Shown piece by piece: positions 54,416 through 64,000 of a stretch of 64,000 bases of DNA. A program made the position numbers and the translations under genes. The notes under the pieces are model-generated. The model did not search any database and was not told the origin of the DNA. It worked only from the letters and a program-made list of their open reading frames with translations. The stretch is from positions 1,798,001 through 1,862,000 of the forward strand of contig JAGMVK010000004.1 in NCBI GenBank assembly GCA_020747065.1. Reading direction: 5' to 3'. The DNA comes from Cadophora sp. MPI-SDFR-AT-0126. Lineage: Eukaryota; Ascomycota; Leotiomycetes; Helotiales; Ploettnerulaceae. Positions within the stretch are counted from its first letter, which is position 1. Each line of letters starts with the position of its first letter.

Positions 54416-56370
54416 ATGGCCACTTTCCAGAGACAGTATGTCTCCAAGCTCGTTCCGAGCAACAAGAAGATCCTCACGACAATCGTCATTGCAGTCGCGG
54501 TGGTGAACTCTGCTGTAAGATTGAAAAGGCTGCCTCCACTTCAGAGGCTGATATTGACCTTACTTTCCAGACTCTGGGTTATGACTCGTCTGTTATGAAC
54601 GGCCTGCAGATCCTCCCATCCTACACCGAATACTTTCATTTGACTGTGGCAACAACCGGTCTCAACAACGCCGCTTCATGGATGGGTGCCATTCTGGCCA
54701 CTCCCATGCTGCAATTTTTGCCGGACACGTTTGGTCGCAAAAATGCCATTGTGGCCTCGGCCATCGTCTGCACCATTGTGTTATGGTCTCGGGCAGGTCA
54801 AATGCAGGGCAGAGGAAGGTGTAGGGGATCAGTGTACATTCGTACTGAAACTAAAGAAGGAAGGGTTTCTATGTTACAAGAAATTCGCTTATATGTGCCC
54901 TACACCTGACTACCACGTGACCCTAACACATTGGCATCATCCTCCAAGCTGCTGCCCAAAACATTGCCATGTTTGTTGTTGCTCGAATCATCGTTGGCCT
55001 AGGTGCTACATTTTCGAGTGGAGCTGCACCTGCCTTGATCTCGGAACTTATGCCTGCTGTTACTCGTGGACGAATTCTGGGATTCTTCTTCTCCTGCTTC
55101 TACGTTGGTAGTCTGTCTTCGGCGATCATCAATTATGGCAGCCAGAATATTCAGTCGACCTGGTCTTGGAGATTGCCATCTCTACTCCAACTGATCCCCA
55201 GTGTTATGGCACTTTGCCTCTTGCCATTCATTCCGGAGTCTCCTCGATGGTTGGTGGCGAATGGGCAACCGGAGCATGCGCTGGAAGTCTTGGTCGTCAC
55301 TCAAGGCAATTCGGATCCAAATTCGGGGACAGCACATGCAATATTTGCTGAGATCCAAAACGCACTGACTGCAGAGAAGACTCTGTTCAAACAGAATCCC
55401 TGGATAGAAATTGTATCAACAGTGCCAAATCGAAAGCGTCTTGCTATTCTGTGCACGTTCGGTGTGATGATCAATTCTTTCGGTAATTTCGTCGTCTCGT
55501 GAGTCTGCTTCTTCTTGTAGTAACTACTCTCTGGACAAAAATCTGATATAAAATTTAGGTACTACTTGGGTAAGATTCTCGACCAAGCGGGTATTACCAA
55601 AACCGAGACGCAAACTCAGATCAACGTCATCTTGAGCTGCTGGTCGTTCGCAGTCGCACTGGTCGGAAGTTGGTCGCTCGACTACATCGGACGTCGTAAA
55701 CAAGCCCTTGTTTGTATCGCTGGCATGATCACCTGCCTTTACATCATCGGCGGGATGATCAAGGGTAAATAGCCCCCATACTATTCCAAACCACAGAAAC
55801 GACATGCTAAATTGCTTCAGTGTTCGGGACAAGTACCAACACATCTGGAATTTATGGAACCATCGCTTTCATATTCTTCTTCCAGGGATTCTATGCCTTT
55901 TCCATCACCCCACTCACCAGTGTCTACCCCAGTGAAGTTTCTCAATATAAACTCCGGATGACTGGAATCGCAATCTTTCGGCTACTCGACAGTGGTTTTG
56001 GGTAAGTTAGATATCATTCCACCACTCCAAAATCTACTTCCACTGCTCGTTTTACCAGAAGACTAATGATTAATATAGACTGCTTGCCTCTTTCGCCTTA
56101 TCCTACGCTATGGCAGATCTCGGCTGGAAATTCTACATGATCAACGCTTCCTACAACATTCTCTTCTTCGCAATCATCTACTTCCTCTGGGTCGAGACTA
56201 ATGGTCTTACACTCGAAGAGATAGCGCTGAAATTTGAGGGTGAAGTCGCTCTGACTGCCGGGAGGGAGATCATCAACGCCGTGTCGGAGTCCTCAGAGAC
56301 TGACAGCAAGCGAGGCTCCACCATTGGAATGGAGAGTAAGCATGCGGCAGTGAATTTGAAGGAGACGTAG
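54416..56370 (+). CDS. MFS sugar permease (hexose/lactose-type)
   Basis: Six exons (54416-54514, 54571-54796, 54949-55498, 55559-55764, 55821-56001, 56079-56370), 1,554 nt, 517 aa. Sugar-porter signatures are LGYDSSVMNGLQ (TM1), DTFGRKNA, PFIPESPRWLV (loop 6-7), DYIGRRKQA and SVYPSEVSQYKLRMTG. About 12 hydrophobic segments are visible. It probably imports a mono- or disaccharide at the plasma membrane. The acceptor before exon 3 is unusual: the conserved reading (GIILQAAAQN) would need an AG at 54932-54933, but TTG is there. A canonical AG at 54947-54948 restores frame with five residues lost from TM4. It is divergent from DUF1479. Confidence 0.88.
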
Positions 56371-58048
56371 GGGAAGTGCAGAGCTCAGGTAGTAAATGTT
56401 AGAAGGTACTTTCCTGGACCTATCTACTGTCAGAACGTCCATATCTTGTAATGTAGACATGTTAGATATTATGCCCAAACTTTGGAGTCAATTGAGCTAG
56501 AAAAGAGTTGTCAGGTCGAATTTTTGCCCTAAGATCCTTTGTGTGTTGTCAGTCTCATGGCCAGCACTCCACAGTAGCTGTGCTCCATTCCCGGACCCTC
56601 TTCACCTGCCATTCTCAGCTCCCCGAATCTTTGCGGATCATTGCTTCTGCTTCATGCCTCCCCGAAAATCAAGATCTGACTTCGAGCTCCATCTCTTCAG
56701 CCGCATCATGGTCTTTACCTTCTCGAGATACACTCCCTTGACACAACTAATAACTCGAAGCGCTCTTAGTGAGCCGTGACAGTTTTCTCCAAGCTCTCCA
56801 AGAGCCTAGCAAAATAAGTATAAATCCTCAATACTGCTTGCGTTTGGAAGATTCTCCATTGCTGCAGGCATTTTCAATGCAAACGATGGATACAATGAAG
56901 ACGCGGTGGTTGATTTGGACGTTTATTTGACGGAGTGTGCTTTGTTTTCAGTATATCGTGAGTGATTTAACGATCAATCCAGCGGCGATGATGCAGATCG
57001 TTTGAAAATTTTCGAAGTCGTAAATTGGGGATGATTACGGTATACCGAGACTCAGGGTGAAGAAAGGTCGATGGAAAAGGATGAAAATGGCACGTAATTG
57101 CATGCTGTTGATATTGCTACACGAAGCAGAATTGAGAGAGCGTTATTGGCACTTCCTGCAGGTGCAGCTCATGGGGTAAATGGAATTTGTTCTCAACTGA
57201 CATGTCGATATTCAGCTCAGCGTGAAGTCTGATTTCCTACCCAGCAAATCGCATCACATGCTCACAGCAAACTCTACGAGTCTGGAGCGGGAACGCTCCG
57301 ATTAGTACATCAATCTGGAATGGAGAAACTCGGTTTCCTGGCTTAGACATACATCCAGTTATTGGCGTGCAACTTGGTTACCTCGCTTTCAGGATTTCAA
57401 ACTTGCAAGTGGCTCAAGATCATGGTTGTTAAGAAGTGTGGCAAGCGGTGCTGTGTCAATGTTGTGGTCGCGATTGTTCCTGGTCTGTCTTGTCACTTTC
57501 GGTTTCCTATAGAGGGCATTTCTTTCCCAAAACCTGGCACCGGTGAACCTCGGGAACTGAATTGATGGTCTGGAATTAGCTGTCGAAAACAGAATGTATA
57601 AATCACAAGTATTTTGATGACTTCCCTTCGTGAAGCAATATGTGCCCAAGATTTCTAGAACTTCATGCAGGAGTATAGGCCGTTTCCACCGCGGGAATTT
57701 TCCTCTGTAACACCCTTCCGAACTCTGTGCAAACATTATAGTACCTTTGTAATTTAGCCATCGGGGAGTATCGGAAATTCAAGAGTCTAGTTGCCCAGTT
57801 TTGAGTTTGTCTCCCGTCCAGTACTCGTAGCCGGGAAATCAATCCCGCCTCCGCCGTGCTCCTACGAGTCACGACTTAGGCCTTGGTAGGGGAAACCCAA
57901 CATTTAAACATGTGTTATTACCTTCTCCGTGGTAAGTTATATGTGCCCTTCAATACACATATCTTCACTCGAAATCTTCTGTCAAGGGCGCGGAGCTGAC
58001 ATTCAGAAATTTTCAAGACTGGCGAGCGTGGCGACCTATGGAAGCAAC
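56371..58048. other. Intergenic between sugar permease and Zn2Cys6 gene
   Basis: About 1.7 kb without a supported gene. It holds the permease 3' region and the transcription-factor promoter. Confidence 0.5.
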
Positions 58049-59712
58049 ATGGATTCGAACTTTTGCGATGAAGACTTTGCGTTGTTTCAGGAACTTCGAG
58101 ATGGAATCTCACCAGAAAGGGATCATTCGGTCTCAGCTAAGAGTGCAACGAGAAGAGCACCTAAAAACAAGAAAAGCACTAGAGGGAGAAAGAGGTCGAC
58201 AAGGGCTTGTGAAATGTGCCATAAGAGGAAAGTCAGGTGCAACGTTCTGACACAGGGAACTTCTTGTTCCAATTGTAATTTGGATGGAATTGTGTGTCAT
58301 ATCCCATATGAGTATCAAAGGTAATGTCTCTCCAATTATCTCTGATGGGACCTAACATTTTCTAGGAAGAATCCAAAAAGGAAATCTGCCAGCACACAAA
58401 CCACTGACATCGGTTCTCGATCTGACGCTTCTACGATTTCCAAGAACAAAACATCAAACAAAGAAAACCCGCTGAATGTACCTGTGACAAGCACAGTCTT
58501 GTTGACCTCCAGTGAGGAGAATGATTCTGTGTACGAGATTTTTGAGACCTTCCCGCCTCATCTAGACGCAGCCGACCTAGCTTATTTACATTCTCGTGAT
58601 TCTCTTACGCTTCCCAGTGAGAGCTTTCAGGTTGCACTTCTGAGTACCTACATCAATTTTGTACATGTCAAGATGCCTATTCTCGATATGAGACAGTTTT
58701 TGGCAATTGTCAAAAGAAGCAATGATGGGCTTGATGTTGATAAGGGGAAGAACGACAATCCCATATCATCGAATGGGAAGAAAATTAGCTTTCTGTTATT
58801 TCAAGTGGTTCTGTTCGCTGGAGTTGAATATGTCGGTTCGGAAGTGCTGGGCGAAGAAGGATTCGAGAGCAGAGAGCATGCCCAAGAAACGCTCGTCAAT
58901 CGAGTAAGGGTGAGTCGGAGAAGCTGATGCACATTTTCCGGAACCATAGCTAATGCATATGAAAGCTGCTTTACGATTTTGATACTTGTACACAACGTCT
59001 GGCAGTAATACAAAGTTTACTTCTCATGACTTACTGCCCCCGAAACGCTACGCGCTCTCTTGGATTCAAGGATTGCGCGCATTGGCTTGAGCTTGACCTA
59101 GCGATCTCTTTCGCTTACACCCTCGGTCTGAATCGACAGCTAGAAGAAGAAAGATACAGCCATCGGAAGAAGTCTCTGGATCGAAGGATATGGTGGTCAC
59201 TATTCATCTAATATCGCGTTCTGGATTTGAGGTTGAGCAACAAGCATCGCCGACCCTGTCGAATTGAGAAACGAGACTGCATGATCGACATGGTGACCTT
59301 GGATAATTTCGAATTAGACGACTTTGGGGTTGTGCAGAAAGAGGTAGAAACTTTCGGATTGAAAGCAAATGCAACATCGTTTGTGGAGAAAGCCGTTCTC
59401 TGTTGGTCTGCCTACGATTCCGACAATCCCACAATAAATATGGCGACTGCATCACGCGCCACTATTGAAATGGGAAAAACCATTGTTGCAGGCACAGAGC
59501 GACACCTTTCCGCCCGGATGTCTAGTCTCTTCAGCTGCCCGATCTCCAATCCTTCGACTGTGTCAGATTTGTCGCCGTCGTCAGTGGAGTGCTCAACCTC
59601 ACCTAAAGATCAAGAACAACTTCCATATATTCCCATCACCGATTGCAGAATATTGTCTGGAAGGTCTACCATCGAAAATGCGACCCGGGAATACAGCGAC
59701 TATTTGGAGTAA
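58049..59712 (+). pseudogene. Zn2Cys6 transcription factor with an in-frame stop in Fungal_trans
   Basis: Exons 58049-58320, 58366-58909 and from 58966. The zinc cluster is complete: ACEMCHKRKVRC then CSNCNLDGIVC (six Cys). Exon 2 carries the linker and the start of the fungal regulatory domain. Exon 3 has LLYDFDTCTQ, the typical LLLMTY and RIWWSLFI, followed by TAA at 59209-59211. The frame then continues without any other lesion to 59712 with Fungal_trans-like RVLDLRLSN and TLDNFELDDF. So one nonsense change truncates the protein at 353 aa, within the regulatory domain. A truncated but DNA-binding protein could still be made. The family resembles cutinase-type regulators. Whether it regulates the neighbouring permease is inferred. 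Confidence 0.82.
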
Positions 59713-62655
59713 ATCGGGGTAGCCATGTCAGCGCAGAGCAGGTCGCCAATGGACACGGCTAGGGAAGCAAGGTTGTCAGAAACTTAGTTGCCTTCAGGTC
59801 ACTGTACATCCTGAACTGAGTAATTATGGTACTTGTTATTGTCAGACCAAATTTCGAAGTCACGCTTTTCTGATGTTTTCAAATGCATGAAGGTTTGGGT
59901 TTTGTCAAACAACACCGTATCTACAATATTCACAATCTGATATAGCCCACTCCATTAGTTGCCACATCCCACTCTTTCTTCTCACATATCTTGAGCAAGG
60001 AAATTCGACCAGTATCCCATCAGTCTAGCTGGAGTGTTTGCAAGTCGCCCTTCAAAACCCCACCATATCATGCTTGGTAGCTGTGTAATTAAGTCCCTCG
60101 GCTGCTTTCTCGCAGGCCTCACATTCAAGTCGACCACAGCTACAGCTCATCCATGTCGAGCAAGTGAAGTTGCTATATCAAGGCTCAGTCCCGATCCTGG
60201 GATACTTTTTGAATCAGGCATGCCACAGCAATTCAACGGGCTTCATAACTAACCTCCGAGTATTAGAGCTACGTTGGCAATTGTCGCGAAATACTCTAGC
60301 GGTTGTGAAAAAACGAGTCGCGAAAAATCGAGACTCTAATGTTTGAAATATCTCAACTGATGTCCTGACTGCTTACTGTGGCTAACGAGGAGTATCAAGC
60401 CACAACGGGCGGGATGTTGATTTGCGAGTCAACATGACGTTTCCTTCCCCACATTTTCCAACCTGGAGCTTCGGTCCGCTGATGTCGGAATTTGATTTCC
60501 GGATCCAATATTACCATGGAAGAATTTTCGACCGTGGCATCCCTTGACAAGATCTTTTCTAATATTGGAGTCTTCGAGTACCGCGGATATAATAATATCA
60601 CAATAATGCCTTGGCAGAAGATCGACTATCAATTCACTTATTCACAACTCGACTACAGCTCGAAGCCAAACTTCCAACTATGTATCAAAGTCTCCGTCTT
60701 CTTCAAGAAGATTGATTCAATTGATTATGGGACTTTCTTTGGCTATTGGCAGACAATCCATGCGGACTTGGCCGTTGCTACAAAAGCTTTCTAAGAACAT
60801 ATTGTTCGATATGTTTAAGTATGATATCCTTCCTGTGCAGTTTAGTAAACATATGAGCTAGGACTTGAATAAAGCATCACTAAACTCCAGAAATGAAGGA
60901 GCGAGCACGGAGTCTAGGCGAGAATATACTCGAGTATGACGGCTATGCATAGCTTTGGGTGAAAACTTGGGAAGACTGGCTGGCATTTTACAATAGCAAG
61001 GAATATACTGCAGCGCTGAGTGATGATGTTGCTCGTTTCATGATTCTTCCAATGACTTATATGGTGGGCTATGAGAATATTGTCGTTGGCGATGCATCGA
61101 AGGTGATGGGTGGACGGGATGGCATACTAAAAGGAAGTAATTGATGCATTTTTGTTGCACTATTCTCTGTGAACCACATTCTGAATGGTCGGATAGGGGC
61201 AACTTGGACTTTCGTGCTACCATCCATGGTATTGTCACAAGGAAAAGGTTATTCAATTGTATACGAATGCACGGAGCATCTTTAGAGAAAGATGATCAAG
61301 TGACCAGTCTGACCTTCGTCTGGGAAGTGAGGGCTACATCGCCTTGTGTTTACTTCGCTACCCCATGCTCAACTAAAATCACTGTCAGTGATTGTTGAAA
61401 ATCGTTCTGCTCCAGGGCTATTCGGGAAGCCGGAGGCTTTCGTTTGTTTAGTGAGGGGTTCAGCATTGGGAAACAAATAGTCAGTGGCTTCATATACCAT
61501 AACATCGGATCGATAATAGCATGAACTTTCTACCGGTTTTAGGCTACAAAATCTCGCAGATGACTCAAAGTTTGTTCAGTCAAATTGTTTTAAAACGATG
61601 TGTCCATACCATTCTTTCGTCTAGCCTTGTTGATCCGACATATCATCTCATTGGTAGACAGGCGTCCCGGTACAAGACCCAGATTCGCGTTTATGCTGAA
61701 GAGGAGGTAGCAGCTTGCGGAAGAGAGAGTCACAACCCCCATAAGGGGTTCGCCGCCGAGTTGTGTCTGCTTCATTTTCTTGATTTGAAGTGATGTCGTA
61801 AGATTGCTAAAACGAGTCATTTTGAAAAAGTGAGGTTCGAGGATGAACAGAATCTGGCTTGCTCTACCAGCTCATGGATGCTCTAACAATTAAGGAAGAA
61901 GTCCAATAAGTTTGTGAGAACGCGTCTTTTTTGATCTTATCATGCCTTGAACCCCCTTTTCTCAGGGATATTTTTGCCAGCAGATTTTACAACGATTCAC
62001 TCGCACTTTTTCCACGAAAAGGCTAGTGGTGGCTTACTAGGCAGAATCGTCTATTTCCTATATCTGCTCACAGGTGTTTTTACCTTGAAGCTGTCTGATA
62101 AGATGATCGCCTTGTTTGGAGTTCGTCCTCTGCAATGGTCATCGAGACTTTGTATCATTCGAACGATACACAACTCTTCCTCCACCAACATCCAACTAGC
62201 TATCGCCCTGAAGTGCAACTTCCGCTCTCTTTCCAGCTTCAGACCTGTGACTCAGATCTTCAACCATCAATCTCCCCATTTCCCCAAGACAGAACTGCCG
62301 CAGATGCACCAGCGCCGCTATCACCGTTTTGTAGCCAGATACATAATCGTCAGACACACAGTGCAGTTATTCAGCGCAACGTGCCGTCCTGTAAGCCTTC
62401 GGAGCGGTTATGCGGTCAAGGTGCACACCTATTAGACATGTCTCGGGCTTCATCTTGGGGTGGTGTCGAGGCTTGAGATGACTGAAGATGTATGGTACGC
62501 TGACCCGCCACGATTACTTCGGGCGGTAAGATCGTTCGTAAGATACCTCAATAGGATGGCAGCTTCAATGGAGGAATGACTGGAGGATCCACGAGGTTCG
62601 GTTCGTAATATGCATAATTATTGAGTATGCACAATTATACGTGAGTCTCATCTAT
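59713..62655. other. Gene-poor 3-kb region with possible remnants
   Basis: No confident gene. Two plus-strand frames (60492-60794 and 60959-61144) read as possible protein fragments: the second has TWEDWLAFYNSKEY and GGRDGILKG, faintly like an NTF2/SnoaL fold. They have no shared frame or clear start and stop, so I do not call a gene. Confidence 0.35.
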
Positions 62656-63873
62656 CTACATTTCTCCTTCGCTTCCTTTTGCCTCACCGATCGCCGAAGC
62701 ACTTGTATCAAAATAAGCACCCGACTCTTCTACCACCATGGGAAATACCACTTCACTTTCATCTTCAACAGTGACACCTGCCGTACTCGGTACAGCCCTT
62801 TCTTCGGCTTCGGCAAAACTATGATGCCAGCTCTTATCAGAATGATGCTGAGCCAACACGTCCCCATAATTTGGATCGCTGCTATGACTATGCATCTGCC
62901 CAGAGCCAAATCCATTGATAGGCAGGATCAAAACATCACCAAACAGCTTGGGCTCCTGTAAATCCTGAACCTCACTCCACTCCACCTTCCTGCCCATGGC
63001 GTAACTCAAACTCTCCATCACAGCATCCGTGAACACTCCAAGTCCGGTGGCATCCATAAGGTCTTCCTCTCCAATGTTCAAGTCCGCGATATCAGTATTC
63101 TGCATCCTCGCTAGATAATCGAAATGGTAGACGACTCTAGCGACGACTGCTTCGAAAATTCGGTGTCCAGGTTTAGCCATCATCATCCGCTGGCAGAAAT
63201 TTACTGGACGGCCAAACACGTTGGACGCACTGTCGTCGTACTCGATGCCAATAACAGCGTTGATAACTCGTTCTTCAAAGCGGAGTGGGATCCATTCTTC
63301 GACGGGCTTGATACAGCTGGTGTCCAAGTCGCTGAAGACTCCCCCCTTTGCAAGCATGGTGAGATATCGCACGAATACTGCACGTAGGAATGGAACGTTG
63401 AGATCGCGCCAGAAAGCAAGTAGTGCTGGCCGGTCGTGGAAGCTGTCTTCGACGAAAAGTGTAGTCGTATCTTCTGCACACCCGTCAGTCCTTGAAGAGA
63501 AGGCACAAGCCGAAGGGGGCGCTATACCGGTCAACAATTCGTAATTCCAATCTTTGTTCGTCGAAGTCCAGGTCTCCGTCTGTTTAACCCAGTCTTCTTT
63601 CATGGACTGGCTTCCACTCTGCCAAATCTTCTTTGGAAAGCCCTCTGAAAAGTCCAACTCAGAGCCGGCCGTCAACATAACTCCATCCTGAGGACTCGCG
63701 AGAATATCAGCACCATTGTAGGGAGAGAATGGAACGGTCCCGGGGGGTACGTAGAATAGAGCGAGTAGGACAAAGACCGCCAGGACAACAAGACCTGCTT
63801 TCCGACGCATCGAGTTGAGATTGTGAGTATGTACCAGACCAAACTTCGAAGTTTGGCTCGCTCCCACCGTCAT
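62656..63873 (-). CDS. OCH1-like Golgi glycosyltransferase (DXD sugar-binding)
   Basis: Two exons (minus: 63873-63528 and 63473-62656), 1,164 nt, 387 aa. A short N-terminal cytosolic tail is followed by one membrane segment (about 25-42: AGLVVLAVFVLLALFYV), making a type II protein. The catalytic domain has FPKKIWQSG, an ISxx-like WVKQTETW, then LAFWRDLNVPFLRAVFVRYLTM and the metal-binding FSDLDTSCIKP (DxD motif) of GT32/OCH1-like enzymes. These use a nucleotide sugar in the Golgi to build N-glycan or glycolipid sugars. The 54-nt intron is in frame and stop-free. The exact sugar and linkage cannot be read from sequence. Confidence 0.88.
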   Translation of the reverse strand: MTVGASQTSKFGLVHTHNLNSMRRKAGLVVLAVFVLLALFYVPPGTVPFSPYNGADILASPQDGVMLTAGSELDFSEGFPKKIWQSGSQSMKEDWVKQTETWTSTNKDWNYELLTGIAPPSACAFSSRTDGCAEDTTTLFVEDSFHDRPALLAFWRDLNVPFLRAVFVRYLTMLAKGGVFSDLDTSCIKPVEEWIPLRFEERVINAVIGIEYDDSASNVFGRPVNFCQRMMMAKPGHRIFEAVVARVVYHFDYLARMQNTDIADLNIGEEDLMDATGLGVFTDAVMESLSYAMGRKVEWSEVQDLQEPKLFGDVLILPINGFGSGQMHSHSSDPNYGDVLAQHHSDKSWHHSFAEAEERAVPSTAGVTVEDESEVVFPMVVEESGAYFDTSASAIGEAKGSEGEM

Positions 63874-64000
63874 CTTGACTGCTTGCTTGATACTTGAGAC
63901 CGTTACCCGTCCGAAGTCTAGAAGTAGTCAAAGTTCCCAACTAATAATGTGAGGAGAAGCCACTTAATTACAATCGCCCAGAGAAAAGGAGGCCATTCTC

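Overview
The window is nuclear DNA of a filamentous ascomycete (Pezizomycotina). The evidence is short GT-AG introns of about 45-160 nt with CTAAC-like branch points, secreted plant-wall enzymes (AA9 LPMO with CBM1, GH43), an eisosome protein, an EZH2-type PRC2 methyltransferase, a DUF7708/NACHT STAND protein, Zn2Cys6 and Clr5 proteins, and a transposon whose damage looks like RIP. A leotiomycete or related lineage is plausible, but this is inference only.

Layout. 1-3.3 kb: gene-poor, with an AT-rich island. 3.3-6.1 kb: a ten-exon AA9 LPMO and a small secreted histidine-phosphatase-like protein. 7.65-9.65 kb: a piggyBac-like transposon with a complete transposase and recognisable inverted repeats, ending about 100 bp upstream of an intronless amidohydrolase (9.76-11.4 kb). 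11.79-13.19 kb: a Tc1/mariner element with one internal stop. 13.5-26.7 kb: a housekeeping block with the Rad2/XPG nuclease (-), an Lsm/NAA38-like protein (+), the eisosome protein Pil1 (-) and the EZH2/KMT6 histone methyltransferase (-). 27.33-29.19 kb: a pogo/Fot1-like element with perfect 59-bp inverted repeats, whose transposase frame is interrupted only by TAG codons and has lost its catalytic aspartates.

32.2-42.9 kb: a Clr5-domain protein, a 1,456-aa STAND NTPase and, convergent to it, a secreted protein built of DUF4215-like cysteine-rich repeats. 45.4-46.7 kb: an unrecognised low-complexity protein. 48-60 kb: a carbohydrate-oriented block with a decayed MFS transporter, a GH43 glycosidase, a DUF1479 oxygenase divergent from a sugar permease, and a Zn2Cys6 regulator with a premature stop. 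62.6-63.9 kb: an OCH1-like Golgi glycosyltransferase.

Exon models were built by hand from splice consensus and reading frame. For AA9, the phosphatase-like gene, NAA38, Pil1, EZH2, Clr5, STAND, DUF4215, the sugar permease and the glycosyltransferase, the exon lengths sum to a multiple of three, which supports the models. Family names come from recognised motifs, since no database search was possible. The most notable observations are the amber-only, triad-less pogo element with intact ends, the intact-looking piggyBac-like element, the one-repeat-per-exon DUF4215 gene, and a candidate sugar-uptake cluster whose regulator and second transporter are broken.
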